NCBI GenBank assembly: GCA_037126765.1
Contig: JBBCBC010000024.1
Span: 18,077,554-18,141,553 of the forward strand
Reading direction: 5' to 3'
DNA length: 64,000 bases
From: Stenogyne calaminthoides
Lineage: Eukaryota; Streptophyta; Magnoliopsida; Lamiales; Lamiaceae
In this document: positions 11,451 through 22,410 of the stretch, piece after piece
Layout: each line of letters begins with the position of its first letter
Numbering within the stretch: the first letter of the stretch is position 1
Translations under genes and position numbers: made by a program
The notes under the pieces: generated by a model
What the model saw: only the letters and a program-made list of their open reading frames with translations
Databases searched by the model: none
Told to the model about the DNA's origin: nothing

Positions 11451-12187
11451 TGTTGTGAAACATATAAAACAACATATGACAGCGGAAGTATAAAAACGCA
11501 CTGCAAAAGGATTTTCAAAATTGTGTATAGTCTATAATCAGACTATACGAACCTCATGGTTAAAAACTTCACTATAACAAGTAGTGAGATACACACTAAT
11601 CTCTTACAAGATCCTAAAAGGTGTAGTGAAAAACCACACACCAAAACTCAATCTATTCAATCAAGTAACTAGTGATCTTATTCAACCTAAAACTTGATCT
11701 AATAAGATAAAAACAATACTAATGGGAGAGATTGTATTCCCTTGACCAGTACAAATAGAATAACAACGACCCTCACACTCCTACAAGAAACAATCACTCG
11801 GTTGTTCTCTCGGTTGTGTCTTGGATGTTACTCTCTTAAGTTTGGAGTAGAGCAAATGGTATTTCACTTTAACTCAAACTTGAATGTCGACCAATCAAAT
11901 ATTTATTTATAGACATTATCAATCAGCTTGTTGTCCTATCCACTTGGTGTGGACAGCTTTGAAGATCTCCTCCACTATCTCCATGATCTTGGTGTAACCA
12001 CCCATGATCTTTCTATTCTTACTCCATCAGTGCAACCGCTTGACAATATCTGAAATTGTCTTCAACCTGCAATGTAGGAAACATAGAAAAACACATCTAA
12101 TAAACTGGAGTCAGTGTTAGGAGAAATGACAAATTTAAGATGTTTTGCAGAATGTTGTACAACATCTGGAACAACATCCGTGCAACA
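11451..12187 (-). repeat. 3' LTR of element D
   Basis: 737 bp bounded by TGTTG...CAACA inverted ends, immediately beyond a purine-rich tract on the minus strand and downstream of the D coding region. On the minus strand it contains a promoter-like 'tctataaataa' near 11910 followed by a pyrimidine/purine-mixed leader, typical of an LTR. The boundaries rest on the terminal dinucleotides and polypurine tract only, because the 5' partner is lost. Confidence 0.6.
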
Positions 12188-12193
12188 TCAAGA

Positions 12194-12207
12194 AACTCCC
12201 CCAATTT
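12194..12207 (-). other. Polypurine tract of element D
   Basis: The minus strand reads AAATTGGGGGAGTT just before the inferred 3' LTR. It resembles the AAAAAGGGGGAAAT tracts of elements E and F. The interval 12208-12593 between it and the extra ORF is untranslated 3' sequence. Confidence 0.6.
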
Positions 12208-12593
12208 GGCCTTTCTACTACAACACACCTGATGTTAAAAACAACATCTGAACTTGTGTCAGGAAAGAAACAAATAATAGCCATTCAAAGAACAACTACT
12301 ATTCAACCAAATCATAATTTAAAAACAAACAACAAAACACAAGCACTAAGTACATCAACAGTGTACTTAGGCCAAAATATCTAACATAAAGTAAATGACA
12401 GAAACATAAACCTATCAACTATTTGTCCATTAACAGAGTTCATAAAGTAAAGAGCAGTAATTAAAAGATTGCAATACAGAAAGGAATTTTTAAAGTGAAG
12501 TATAGGGAAGGACTGGACCATTGGAATGACTGCATCTTCATAATCTGCAAATGCTCCCCCATACATCAAAAACTCCCCCTGTCTTGAATCCGT

Positions 12594-13298
12594 TCACCTA
12601 TTGTCATGACCATACATCTCATCAAGCATAGCAATACTCTCAGGAGACATATTCTCCCTGTCTGGATTCTTTCTCAAATCTTCATCAGTGCTATCATCAG
12701 TTGTAGGATCAATTGGTGCAGGGTCAGGAACAACTTGTTCAGCAGCAGCAGCATTGAGTACATCATTCACTGCATCCTCCACAGCCTCATTCACAACATC
12801 TTGTACAACATCCTCAACCTCTCTGTCTTCAGCATCATTTTGATCATCTTGTGCAGCAGCACCATCATCATCCTCAGCAGCATTATCAACAACATCTGGT
12901 GCATCATCCTTCTCACCTGCATGGCCAGCTGGACCAGCTCCATCATTACCATCATCATCAGGACCATCATCAGGTGATCCTCCCCCTGTTGGAGTAGAAA
13001 GCAGGCTTCTCAAGAAGGTTTGCTGTTTAATTAGAGCATATATGTTCTGCTGGATGGAAGTAATCTGATCAGTAATGAAAGAATTTGTAAAATGAACAGA
13101 GGGTGTACCATCTCTTCTGGTTACTGTATACGGAATGTTACCAACAGAATGAACAACATTTTCTGTCTGCTGTTCAGGGTCTTCCATAGGTAGATCAACC
13201 ACACGGTTACCACATTTCAGAACTGGGGAAATCCCAAAGCTGAGGATAAAACCACTGATCTTCTCTCCTCTAGGTCTGTCAAACTCCAACTTATCCAA
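12594..13298 (-). CDS. C-terminal part of extra 3' ORF of SIRE-like element D
   Basis: 234 codons in a frame different from, and overlapping, the upstream ORF (13217-14932). The sequence shows a short folded-looking part ('DKLEFDRPRGEKISGF') and then a strongly acidic, Asp/Ala/Glu-rich tail (about residues 100-215) with repeated D-D-G, V-x-D-V-V and E-D-A-V motifs. Because the frame is open exactly where the upstream ORF runs into unrelated-looking residues (after about 13300), a single-base frameshift most likely split one ORF of roughly 780 codons. No function can be assigned; it sits where SIRE-type elements keep their env-like or accessory ORF. Confidence 0.65.
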   Translation of the reverse strand: MDKLEFDRPRGEKISGFILSFGISPVLKCGNRVVDLPMEDPEQQTENVVHSVGNIPYTVTRRDGTPSVHFTNSFITDQITSIQQNIYALIKQQTFLRSLLSTPTGGGSPDDGPDDDGNDGAGPAGHAGEKDDAPDVVDNAAEDDDGAAAQDDQNDAEDREVEDVVQDVVNEAVEDAVNDVLNAAAAEQVVPDPAPIDPTTDDSTDEDLRKNPDRENMSPESIAMLDEMYGHDNR

Positions 13299-14932
13299 GA
13301 ACGACAGATTAAACTTGGATATGGGAACATTCCACCATCACCATGTTTTCCAGCAAGAGACATCATATTATCAAATATGATTTGTCCCATATTAAACTTG
13401 TTCAGATGAACAATCTTGTAAAGCTGGAAAGTCTGTTCTTTAGTAAGCACAATGGAATTTCTAGAAGGATACCAGTTTGAGACCAACAATTTATGCATCA
13501 CAGAATAGAGAGAAGTCAATTTTGCAGTAGAAAATTGCAATGTCCATTCAGAATATCTTCCACCAGTTATCACAGACAACACTTCACCAATTTCTAGATC
13601 AATAGGTTCTTCCTCTACATTCTTAGTCCTTAAGAAAATGTTGATGAGCCTAGGAGTGATGTGGACATTATACCTAAACCTTTCTTTCCCATAATTTGAA
13701 GATTGTCTATTTCCACAACTCTTCTTCAAATTAGCATAGAATTCAGCAATCCAAGGCACATAGTATGGTTTAGCATATTGTAGAGCATGCAGTAAGGATC
13801 TTTCCTCTAGAAAACCTATCATATTCTTGGCTTCAAATTCGGAAAGTTTAATGATTCTTTCATCAACAATATGTCTTTTCAGCATGGTTTTCACAACTCT
13901 AGACCTCCTATCAAATTCAATTATATCATCAGGGTCAGAGTCAGATTCCATTACCTCATCAAAGAGTTGATCAACCTCATCATCAGTTTGATTTTCAGCA
14001 GACTCATCTTCCTGTACATCTTCATCAGCTTCATCATCTTTCTCATAATCATCTTCCTCAACATCCATTTCTTCCTCAGACTCATCTGTCTCAGCTTCAT
14101 CTTTCTCATATTCCTCTCTCTCAGAATCATCTCTTTCAACATTCTCAGATGGTTCTGCAGCATCAGGAGCAGCATTCACAGATGGTTCATTTCTCCTTTT
14201 GGTTCGTTTCTCTTTCTTTACCATCAATTCCTCCATGGTTAAGTCATCATCTGAGTCTTTTGGCTCAGCAACAGGAACATTTGGAACAACCATTTCTTCA
14301 TCTGAATCCTCTACAGTGATAGGATCATCTACACCACCATCAGTCCTCTTAGGACGTTTCCCAGTGTAGTCCACTTTCTTTCCAAGGTTCCTTTGTGAGA
14401 CTCTCCTCTTTCCCCATTTTCCACCACCTCTTTTTGGAGCCAATTGCTTCTTTCTCAACCGAATGTTCTTGAGTTTCTCCCCCATTCCTTCTGAATCAGA
14501 GGAATCAACTTTGTTCATCTCAACATCGGCCGTTTGAGTAGGGTTTTCAACAGGTTTTTGAGAAGGTTCATTAGGAATTTCTGTAGCTAAAGGTTTAGCA
14601 GAAAGATCAACAAAGTCATTAATGTTGACTTGTCTTTTGCCAACAAAAACATCAGGAAGAATTGGAGGGTTTTTCTCGAGCATTTGTTCGATGATCAGTC
14701 GAATCAGAGATTGAGGGGTATCTTCAGGAAATTCGTACAGAGTGGGTTTTGGTACGGATGAAGACGATGATCCACCAACATTAGTGGAATCATAATCTGG
14801 GTTTTGAGCGGCCATTTCAGCAAGAAGATTCAAAGGGTTTGAGGTTTCTGGAGAAGAAGGGTTTGAACGATGAGGGTTTGCGTGTGAGTGTAAATGATCA
14901 GAAGAACTCAAAAAGTTTGGTTTATAAGCCAT
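13217..14932 (-). CDS. Extra 3' ORF of SIRE-like element D ('putative plant transposon protein' type)
   Basis: 571 codons, starting at the first ATG (MAYKPNF) and lying downstream of the D RNase H. Order of parts: a Ser/Pro-rich N-terminus; a basic stretch around residues 150-200 (RLRKKQLAPKRGGGKWGKRR, resembling a nuclear localisation signal); a long acidic region of Asp/Glu repeats (about 205-335); then a compact domain (about 345-500) with 'PYYVPWIAEFYANL' and 'RFRYNVHITPRLINIFLR'. The FYANL and following strand pattern is what I know from the 'putative plant transposon protein' family attached to SIRE/Maximus-type copia elements, where this position has been called env-like. I see no signal peptide or membrane segment that would support an envelope role. 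It continues into 12594-13298 after a frameshift. Confidence 0.7.
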   Translation of the reverse strand: MAYKPNFLSSSDHLHSHANPHRSNPSSPETSNPLNLLAEMAAQNPDYDSTNVGGSSSSSVPKPTLYEFPEDTPQSLIRLIIEQMLEKNPPILPDVFVGKRQVNINDFVDLSAKPLATEIPNEPSQKPVENPTQTADVEMNKVDSSDSEGMGEKLKNIRLRKKQLAPKRGGGKWGKRRVSQRNLGKKVDYTGKRPKRTDGGVDDPITVEDSDEEMVVPNVPVAEPKDSDDDLTMEELMVKKEKRTKRRNEPSVNAAPDAAEPSENVERDDSEREEYEKDEAETDESEEEMDVEEDDYEKDDEADEDVQEDESAENQTDDEVDQLFDEVMESDSDPDDIIEFDRRSRVVKTMLKRHIVDERIIKLSEFEAKNMIGFLEERSLLHALQYAKPYYVPWIAEFYANLKKSCGNRQSSNYGKERFRYNVHITPRLINIFLRTKNVEEEPIDLEIGEVLSVITGGRYSEWTLQFSTAKLTSLYSVMHKLLVSNWYPSRNSIVLTKEQTFQLYKIVHLNKFNMGQIIFDNMMSLAGKHGDGGMFPYPSLICRSWISWSLTDLEERRSVVLSSALGFPQF

Positions 14933-15857
14933 CCCACCTCTTTTCTATCCAATCACATAAAAGCAAAGGCAATTAAAATAATGTTATATGAAAAATAGGA
15001 GGGAAAAAGAAGTATATGACCGAAATAATTGAAATAACATAAGTAAAATCAATACAAACCTCGATTCCTATGTGCAACAAGAAGGTTTTCAGCTTTCAGT
15101 AATAATCATCACAAATAAATCGAATTTAAGTTGAGAAGAAAATGGAGGTTATTACACAAAACCACCAAGAAACCGATTAGGAGTGGAAACAAGAGTAACC
15201 ACCCAATAAACCGCAAGTTAGTGACCGTGTGAATGTGTATGAGCCGCCAAAAACATTTTCAAAACAAGGAAACTATATCCAAAATTAAATAAAGTCATAT
15301 TAGTTCAAATAATATGTTTAGAACCGCAAATTCAACTTAGGAAGAAAATTAAATAAAACATGTATGATAGATAAAGTTTGAATCACTTAAGGTTTCACAA
15401 AATGTCGGCACACATATATCTCAACACTCAATTTTGCATGAAATTCATCATCAAGGTGTTGCATATTTTGAATTTTTTTTTAAACTCATGTTCACATTGA
15501 TCCACCTTTTCAAGAGAAAACATCGTAGTATCGAGCTCCGTGTCCATAGTTACTCAATGGATTGTGAACAAACATGGATGTATATTTAATCACCTTTTGA
15601 AAAGAAAAAACATCGTAGTAGCGAGCTCCGTGTCCCATAGTTACCCAGTGATTACACATCTAAGTTGTGCTTTATATTACAATGCATTTAAGAGATATAT
15701 GTCTAGGACTCTGTATCTAAACCATGATTCAACAATAAGATCATAACACTATCATTTAAAGTTCAAACATAAGCAAATCAGCAGACAAACTCATTATCAG
15801 AACCACAATGTTGCTTCAAATGTTGGAAACATTTGTCACAACATCTAGTGTTTATTT
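14933..15857. other. Non-coding spacer between pol and extra ORF of D, with 87-bp duplication
   Basis: No coding potential is visible on the minus strand. A direct duplication with a period of about 87 bp is present: 'accttttcaagagaaaacatcgtagt..cgagctccgtgtcc.atagtta' at 15505-15560 and again from 15592. Confidence 0.7.
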
Positions 15858-16505
15858 TCAGATATAGCAAAGACCAAGAGATTTTCTAAGTGAAGAAAAT
15901 CTCTCATAATCAAGGGCTTTTGTGAAAATATCAGCAAGTTGTTTTTCAGTCGAAATGTATTCTAACTTCACAACTTCTTTTTCTACAAGATCTCTTATAA
16001 AGTAATGTCTTATACTTATATGCTTAGTCAAAGAATGTTGCACAAGATTCTTGGAAATATTGATAGCACTAGTATTATCACAATAAACAGTCAAAATACC
16101 ACTTTCCAACCCATAATCATTAAACATTTTTTTAAGCCATAGCAGTTGAGTGCAGCAACCTCCAACAGCAATATATTCAGATTCAGCTGTAGATTGTGAA
16201 ACACAATTCTGTTTCTTACTATGCCAGGATATAATGTTGTTTCCCATATAGAAACATCCTCCACTAGTGCTTTTTCTGTCATCACAATCACCTGCCCAAT
16301 CTGCATCACTATAGCTAACTAACGAGCAATTAGTATCCTTTGAGTACCAAATACCTAGATCACATGTTCCAGCTACATATCTTATAATTCTTTTCATAGA
16401 ATTAAGATGTGATTCCTTAGGATTAGCTTGATATCTTGCACAAAGACAGACACTATACATAATATCAGGCCTACTAGAAGTTAAGTACAAAAGTCTTCCA
16501 ATCAT
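15858..16505 (-). pseudogene. Ty1-copia RNase H domain of element D
   Basis: 215 codons matching the end of copia Pol. The connection segment 'MIGRLLYLTSSRPDIMYSV...' is followed by RNase H with 'SYSDADWAGD', 'KSTSGGCF', 'SQSTAESEYIA', 'YCDNTSAI' and the C-terminal 'LADIFTKAL'. The catalytic acidic residues (SDADW, AESEY, CDN) are all present. An in-frame TAG lies just upstream at 16514-16516 in a P-T-stop-Y-R-S context, consistent with a CAG-to-TAG transition, so this is not a separate gene but the C-terminus of a broken polyprotein continuing from 16714-17934. Confidence 0.9.
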
Positions 16506-16713
16506 TGATCTATACTAAGTAGGATCAATATCTTTTCCAATCAAGTCTTTACTCAACTTTTGAGTTGAACCCATAGGGGTTTTCATAGTTTTAGCAGTTT
16601 CAAGACCAAATCTTTTCACCAAATTCTTAGCATATTTGTTTTGAGAAAAGAAAATACCATCTTTCATTTGTTTGATTTGAAGACCTAAAATTCAGTTCTC
16701 CAACCATGGACAT

Positions 16714-17934
16714 TTAAAAGGTACAGGTCATTTCTTTCACAAAACTCTCAAGCATATCATTACAAGTTGAACCAAATACAATATCATCAACATATATTTG
16801 AGCAACCATGATATCATTGTCAGAATTTTTAACGAACAAGGTTCTATCAGCTTCACCTCTCAAAAATCCAAACTCAAGTAAGAAATCAGTTAGTCTACCA
16901 TACCAAGCTCTAGGTGCTTGTTTTAGACCATACAAAGCTTTCTTTAACTTGTAAACATGATCAGGAAATTCCAGATTTTCAAAACCTTTAGGTTGTTCAA
17001 CATAAGCTTCATCATCCAGAACACCATTTAAGAAAGCAGCTTTAACCTCCATTTGATGCAAGTTAATATTAATGAAACATGCAATAGTAAGAAGTAATCT
17101 AATAGATTCTATTCTAGCAACAGGAGCAAATGTTTCATCAAAGTCTATTCCTTCAATCTGAGTATAACCTTGAGCAACCAATCTAGCTTTATTTCTCACA
17201 ATATTACCAGATTCAACAGTTTTATTCTTGAAAATCCACTTTGTTCCTATGACATTAATATCAGAATTACGTCTAGGTACAAGTGTCCAAACATCATTTC
17301 TTTCAAACTGATTAAGCTCTTCATGCATAACATTTATCCAATTTTCATCATCAAGAGCTTCTTTCACATTTTTAGGCTCAATTTCAGAATGATAACACTC
17401 AAAAGTTACCTGATTGCATATGGATGACATGCAAACTGATCTTACAAGGTTATTGATATGAATACACATTCTTCTTCTAGTTTGTACACCAGTGGTAGCT
17501 TCTCCAATGATCTGATCTGATGGATGACTTTTCATTATCTTTGTTGAGGGAACCAAATGTTTTGGATACTGTGAATCTTGTGACAGATTTTCAGTATTTG
17601 AACTTTTGGGTAATGTTGTATCAGATGTTGAAGGAACATTCTGATTTTGATCAACATTTTTACTATCTTCAGTGTCATTAGTATTTCTGGATACTTCTAT
17701 CAAATCTGATACATTATCTTCAACACTTTTACCTGCAACACTTGCAAGTTCATCAAATACCACATTAACAGATTCTTGCATTGTATCACTTCTCAAGTTA
17801 TAGATTCTATATGCCTTGCTATTTTTAGAATATCCTAAGAAAAATCCTTTATCACTCTTAGAATCAAACTTGTTCAACTGATCTCTATCATTCAAAATGT
17901 AACAAACACAACCAAACACATGAAAGTATTTCAA
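16714..17934 (-). pseudogene. Ty1-copia integrase C-terminus and reverse transcriptase of element D
   Basis: 406 codons. It opens with the integrase C-terminal region ('FGCVCYILNDRDQLNKFDSKSDKGFFLGYS'), continues through a low-complexity linker and enters the reverse transcriptase at 'NDVWTLVPRR'. RT motifs are present: 'IGTKWIFKNK', 'RLVAQGYTQIEGIDFDETFAPV', 'QMEVKAAFLNG', 'KALYGLKQAPRAWY' and the catalytic 'YVDDIVFGST'. The frame is lost at about 16714 (after MTCTF), and RNase H follows in another block. 'GYTQIEGIDFDETFAPVAR' and 'YVDDIVFGS' are typical of the SIRE/Maximus branch. Confidence 0.92.
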
Positions 17935-17977
17935 ATTTGGTTTCTTGTTATTCAGAATCTCATAGGGAGTACAGTTA

Positions 17978-19018
17978 CTACCAGAACGAATATATGTGAT
18001 AAGCAGTATTTAAAGCTTCTGCCCAGAATTTCTTAGAAAGACTTTTTGAGGTTAGCATAACTCTTGCCATTTCTTGCAAAGTTCTATTCTTTCTTTCAGA
18101 AATTCCATTTTGTTGAGGAGTTTTAAGTGAGGAAAACTCTTGCAAAATACCTTTCTTTTCACAAAAATTAGTAAACAAATTATTTTCAAATTCTCTTCCA
18201 CGATCAGACCTTATCCTACTGATCTTTAAACATAAAACAATTTTAAACCTTTTGTAAAGAATATTGAACTCAGAAAAGGTATCTGATTTTTATTTTAGAA
18301 AAATAACCCAAGTATATCTAGAAAAATCATCTACAAGAACATATGAATACCTCTTTCCACCTAAACTTTCAGTTTCCATAGGACCCATTAGATCCATATG
18401 AATCAATTCACAACACCTGTTTGTTGTACATGCTGACAACATTTGATGTGTTGTCCTTACTTGCTTACCTTTTTGGCATGGTCCACAGATTTTTCCTTTT
18501 TCAAAGTTAAGATCAGGTAAACCAACAACAACACCTAGTCTATGCAATTTCTGAATACTTCTGTAATTAGCATGACCAAGTTTTTGATGGCACAGAATAA
18601 TATCATCCGCTTTAGCACTTTTACAAGCATGATTTGAACCAATCAAATAGCAATTATCAACAGATCTTTTACCAGTCATTAAGCAATCATCATTTTTATC
18701 AAATACATAGCATGAATTCTTGTCAAACTTTACATGTAAACCATCATCACATAACTGACTAATACTAATCAGATTAGCAAGTAACCCTTTTACATGTAAC
18801 ACATTTGTCAACTTTGGAAAACCAGGAACATTCAATATTCCTTTTCCAACAACTTTACCTTTTGAACCACCACCATATGTAACATGACCTTGATCACAAG
18901 ATGTATAGTTAGCCAAATAGTTAATTTGACCAGTCATGTGTCTAGAACAACCACTATCAAAGTACCAAGATCCAGGAACACATGCTTTCAAAGATGTATA
19001 CACAACATTACATGACAT
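17978..19018 (-). pseudogene. Ty1-copia protease and integrase of element D
   Basis: The first block (19018-18290) has the aspartic protease site 'WYFDSGCSRHM', the pre-integrase zinc finger (H-x-K-L-G-H ... C-x-x-C-x-K-G-K) and integrase core 'LIHMDLMGPM' with 'VDDFSRYTWV'. A stop at about 18289 interrupts it. The frame then reads on to 'RIRSDRGREFEN' and 'SLKTPQQNGISERKNRTLQEMARVML' (18178-17978), which carry the remaining catalytic Asp and Glu. The integrase D,D,E triad is therefore present but split, and a second break lies at 17978-17935. Confidence 0.9.
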
Positions 19019-19537
19019 GTTTTATGAATCAACTTTTTAGTGTTGTTAACCTGTTTTATAGGGTGTTCAATTTTATCAGGTAAAACAATTCCAGCTTTTA
19101 AGTCTCTTCTTAACTTAGAACAATATGGATGAATATGACCTACTCCAGCACAATAAAAATAGACATACTCTTTAAACAAACCATCAGATTTCTTTTGTTT
19201 AACTTTCAAAGATTTAGGCAAAGAAGTTCCAGCTTTTACAAAAGAAATAGGTTCACATGATAAAGAAGTATTCTCAGAAGTTTTTACAAAACCAAGTCCA
19301 GCATTATCAGACCTACCAATCATTAATACCTCTTCAATTCAGTAGTGCTTGCAGAAAACTTTTTAAAACTAAGAGTAGTGCACTTGAGTTCATCTTTCAA
19401 AGAAGAAATTTCCACATCTTTTCTAGTTAAAAGAACTTCAAGCTTCAAAAGATTTTCTTTCAAATCTGAATTTTCTAAAGATAAGGAACTCAACACCTGT
19501 TTTTGAGTTTCTAAATAAGTTTTAAACTTCAGATATT
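18988..19537 (-). pseudogene. Gag C-terminal part of element D, truncated
   Basis: 19537-19323 encodes a heptad-like, Leu/Lys/Glu-rich coiled coil ('VLSSLSLENSDLKENLLKLEVLL'), and 19323-18988 a degenerate zinc knuckle (F-Y-C-x-G-V-G-H-x4-C). Both are normal for the C-terminal half of SIRE-type Gag. The frame is cut at 19537/19538 by LTR sequence of element A, so the Gag N-terminus and the 5' LTR of D are missing. Confidence 0.75.
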
Positions 19538-20336
19538 CGGAGTCCATTAGAAGGTTCAATCTTAATTCTCCTAAAGGCCCCTCAAGTAGCTCAATATAAG
19601 TCCAATTAGTGAACATGTGATTAAAATAAAATAAAATATTATTGCCTAATTTTTTCCTAATTTTTTGAAAATTATGTAGGAAAAGAAGAGAAAAGATTTT
19701 CTTGATTTTCTTGAAAAGATTTTATGGAAAAAGATAAGTATTCTTGGAATGCAAGATTATCCCATAAATTCAAGAAATCTCAAATCTTGTATCTTTCCTT
19801 GTTAAATTCAAAAATATCATAAGATAAGGAGGAAAATATCTTTTGTGATTATTTATGGAAAATAGAATATATTAGATATATTCAAGATTGTATCTTGGAG
19901 AAGATACAAGGAAATTTCCCATTAGCCTTAATTACACTAGAATTTTCGCCCCCCTCATGCTTATAAATAGGGGATGAATTTTTCATCCCCAACAATAATT
20001 CCAGTCTTGGAAAAATTAGAAATCCACAAAGGTGGTGCAATATGTTTTCTTTATTCCTTTGTTTTAAATTGTTCGTGCTAATCCTCCACCGGATTACGGG
20101 CAAGGACTTGGGACATACTTGAGAAGTAACTTTGGTTGATCCATCGTCTCAAAGGTTGTCACTCCAAGAGGTACGTTTACCGTAAACTCCTAGATTCCGC
20201 ATATGTAGGAATTTACGTGAAATTATTGTATGCATGTATGTTGTTGGTTTATGCTATTTGAATTAATAGGTCAATTCATGTTTGTAATAATTGTTCAATT
20301 TAAATTTGTAATAGATCCGGGCACACCATTCCCAAC
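19538..20336 (+). repeat. 5' LTR of element A, 5'-truncated
   Basis: Corresponds to the 3' ~800 bp of the family LTR (compare 729-2461 and 27489-29326), starting at 'gagtccattagaaggttcaatc'. It carries a TATA-like 'ttataaatag' (19961-19970) and, directly after it, a hairpin with 9-bp arms ggggatgaa / ttcatcccc and a 3-nt loop (19970-19990). It ends at the mutated 'cccaacca'. The missing first part was lost together with the 5' end of element D. Confidence 0.85.
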
Positions 20337-20339
20337 CAA

Positions 20340-20351
20340 CTCGTATTAGAG
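20340..20351 (+). other. Primer binding site of element A (mutated)
   Basis: 'ctcgtattagagc' stands where the family has a tRNA-Met-complementary tggtatcagagc. It is degraded at two or three positions. Confidence 0.6.
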
Positions 20352-22079
20352 CCTCAGTTTCTAGCTCTGTGATTTAAATTGTAATTTAAATTATTGATCA
20401 TTAAATTTTAAAATTGGATAGTAGAATTGCTAGATCTTTTTTGCAGGTAAACAATTATCATGGTTATTTAATGTTTTATTTATATCATGTGTATGAATGT
20501 TTTAATTCGACTAGTTCGAATTCATTTTTCTCGTGTGAAAATCCACGAGTAGACTAGGCAATTTGTTTATGTTCAATGTAATTGACTAGTCTAAATTTTA
20601 GGTTTATTTTTTTTTTTGTAAAATAAATTGTAACCGAATCAAAGACGAAGACAGAGGATGAGGAATTGAAGACGGATCTGGAACCGGGCATAGGCGGCGT
20701 GCATCACGCGAAACGTGCCAAGGGAAGCACGAGCGCCACGCGGACGCTGCCAGATGCGCGAGGGCACGAAGTCGATCAGCGCGCAGGGCCGGGGCCCTGC
20801 GCGCAGCACTTTTCGAAGCCGAAAAATAAAGTGGGTCAAGTGGGAGCGCATGCTACGAGCGAGATATCCCCATGCGTAAAGTAACGCGTAGGTGATATGG
20901 CCAGCGGACGCCGGACGCACGCGTTTCGCTCACGCGCGATCCGCACCGCGAGCTAGTCACCACACGACGCGCCGGCGCCGAACGTAAGGGCGGCGCCGAG
21001 GGCCGCCTCCGTCCTTGGCGTGAGTACATGACATAATTTTTTTTTAGTCGAACGAGCGGGAGAACTTTAAGACGGAGGATTTCTCAAGATCGAGATAAGA
21101 AAATTAAACCATGACAGTTGGATATTTTGTGCCCAATGTGTATTTAATTTTTTGTTGTCTTGATGTTTATTTTTCTTGTGCTTCTGTTTAATTTGTTTAA
21201 TGTGTTTGCATAAGAAATTGTTTTAAAATTCTCAAACATCAAAATTACTAAGTATGTTTTAAATAATTATTTTTTTTAAATCAAATTAATTTTGACCTCT
21301 ATGATTTATTTATTTGTGAAATCTTTTGGAGAAATTTCCCGCACGGAACGGTCAAAAGATAGCTTTCACATAAATAAATTCCTAAAGGATGATTGTGAAT
21401 TATTATGGGAGAAAAACATTCCACTACAAAGTCACCCAAAAACTTAAACCAGATACAAAGTGCAGAAAATTTCTGCACTTTAGTTCAAATTTGAACTAAA
21501 GTGCCACGTACTTTAGTTCAAATTTCTGCACTTTGTATTTGGTTGTAATGGTTTACTCAATCTTATATCTAGTTGTAATTTTTTCAATTATTATTAGTGG
21601 TGACAATGACCCTCCCCATGAGGCTTGTTCAAAATGAAATAATAATCATGTATTTAATCATGGTTATTACTTAAGTATAAAATTGATATGCATATACTTT
21701 CCCGAAGTCCCTGTCAATTTTATATGGTCACGTGGGAGCCAACTATTAATTCTGAATTAAAAGTTTGTAACTGCCTTTGTTTGTAACCTGTTTAAATGTA
21801 TTTAAATAGACATTTCACCCCACGTGACCTATTTAAACTGTTTTGAGATGTTGATTGATGCATGTTCATTTTTTTTTTTGAGATTTTAATATGATTCATG
21901 TGATTGAACTTTGTGATAATTTCTGTGATTAATCTGGATATTAATTAACACAAAAATGTATGTTTACTTTCAGTTCAGCATATCATTTTCTTTTACCCAC
22001 TATTTAATATATATTTAAAGTTAATGAAAGTAGGAAAGTATATTGATTGGTAAACACTTATTTATTGTCTTGACCACGC
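20352..22079 (+). other. Untranslated leader of element A with GC-rich island
   Basis: No conserved protein is seen. 20640-21020 is a strikingly GC-rich island in an AT-rich surrounding, with a perfect 12-bp-arm palindrome (gcgcgcagggcc, 20779-20804). Both flanks of the island align with the leader of element C ('ggatctagaattgctagatc'-type block before; 'aaaccatgaca.ttggat' after), while the island itself is conserved only at its start ('aaccgggc.taggcggcgt', 'gtgccaaggga.gcacg'). The stretch 21100-22079 is AT-rich and shared with C. Confidence 0.7.
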
Positions 22080-22410
22080 AAACGCATAAGTTTATCCTTG
22101 AAAAACCAAAACCATTGGTGCCTACGATTAAAACTAGTGAGGAAAATAAAGAATATCACAAGCAATGGATAAAATCCGATGAAATGGCTAGGTGGACCAT
22201 CTTGACTTAAAAGTCAGATGTGTTGAGAACACCAACACCAGGACATGGAAACCACTGCAGCTATTGTGTTAAACCTTAAAGAATCCTTCACTCACCAGAA
22301 TTGTAAAGCGAGGTAGATAGTCATGCGAGATATGTTCTCGCAGAAAAATGGCATTGAGTGGTATCAAGAGGAAGATAAACAAACGAAAATGCTTAGTTGC
22401 GGTATGAAAG
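22080..22410 (+). pseudogene. Gag remnant of element A (before the B insertion)
   Basis: 'KEYHKQWIKSDEMARWTIL' and the first half of a CCHC zinc knuckle ('..SCGMK') are readable with several frame breaks. Most of Gag is missing. The knuckle is split exactly by element B: the sequence resumes after B's target duplication with 'GHRRSAC' (35441 on), giving the spacing C-x2-C-x4-H-x4-C across the insertion. Confidence 0.75.

Noticed and set aside
13871..14242. Plus-strand ORF rich in Ile/Phe/Leu inside element D's extra ORF
   Set aside because: Antisense shadow of the acidic Asp/Glu-repeat region; composition mirrors the opposite strand.
12594..14932. True retroviral envelope gene
   Set aside because: No signal peptide, membrane segment or cleavage site is visible; I describe it only as an extra ORF in the env-like position.
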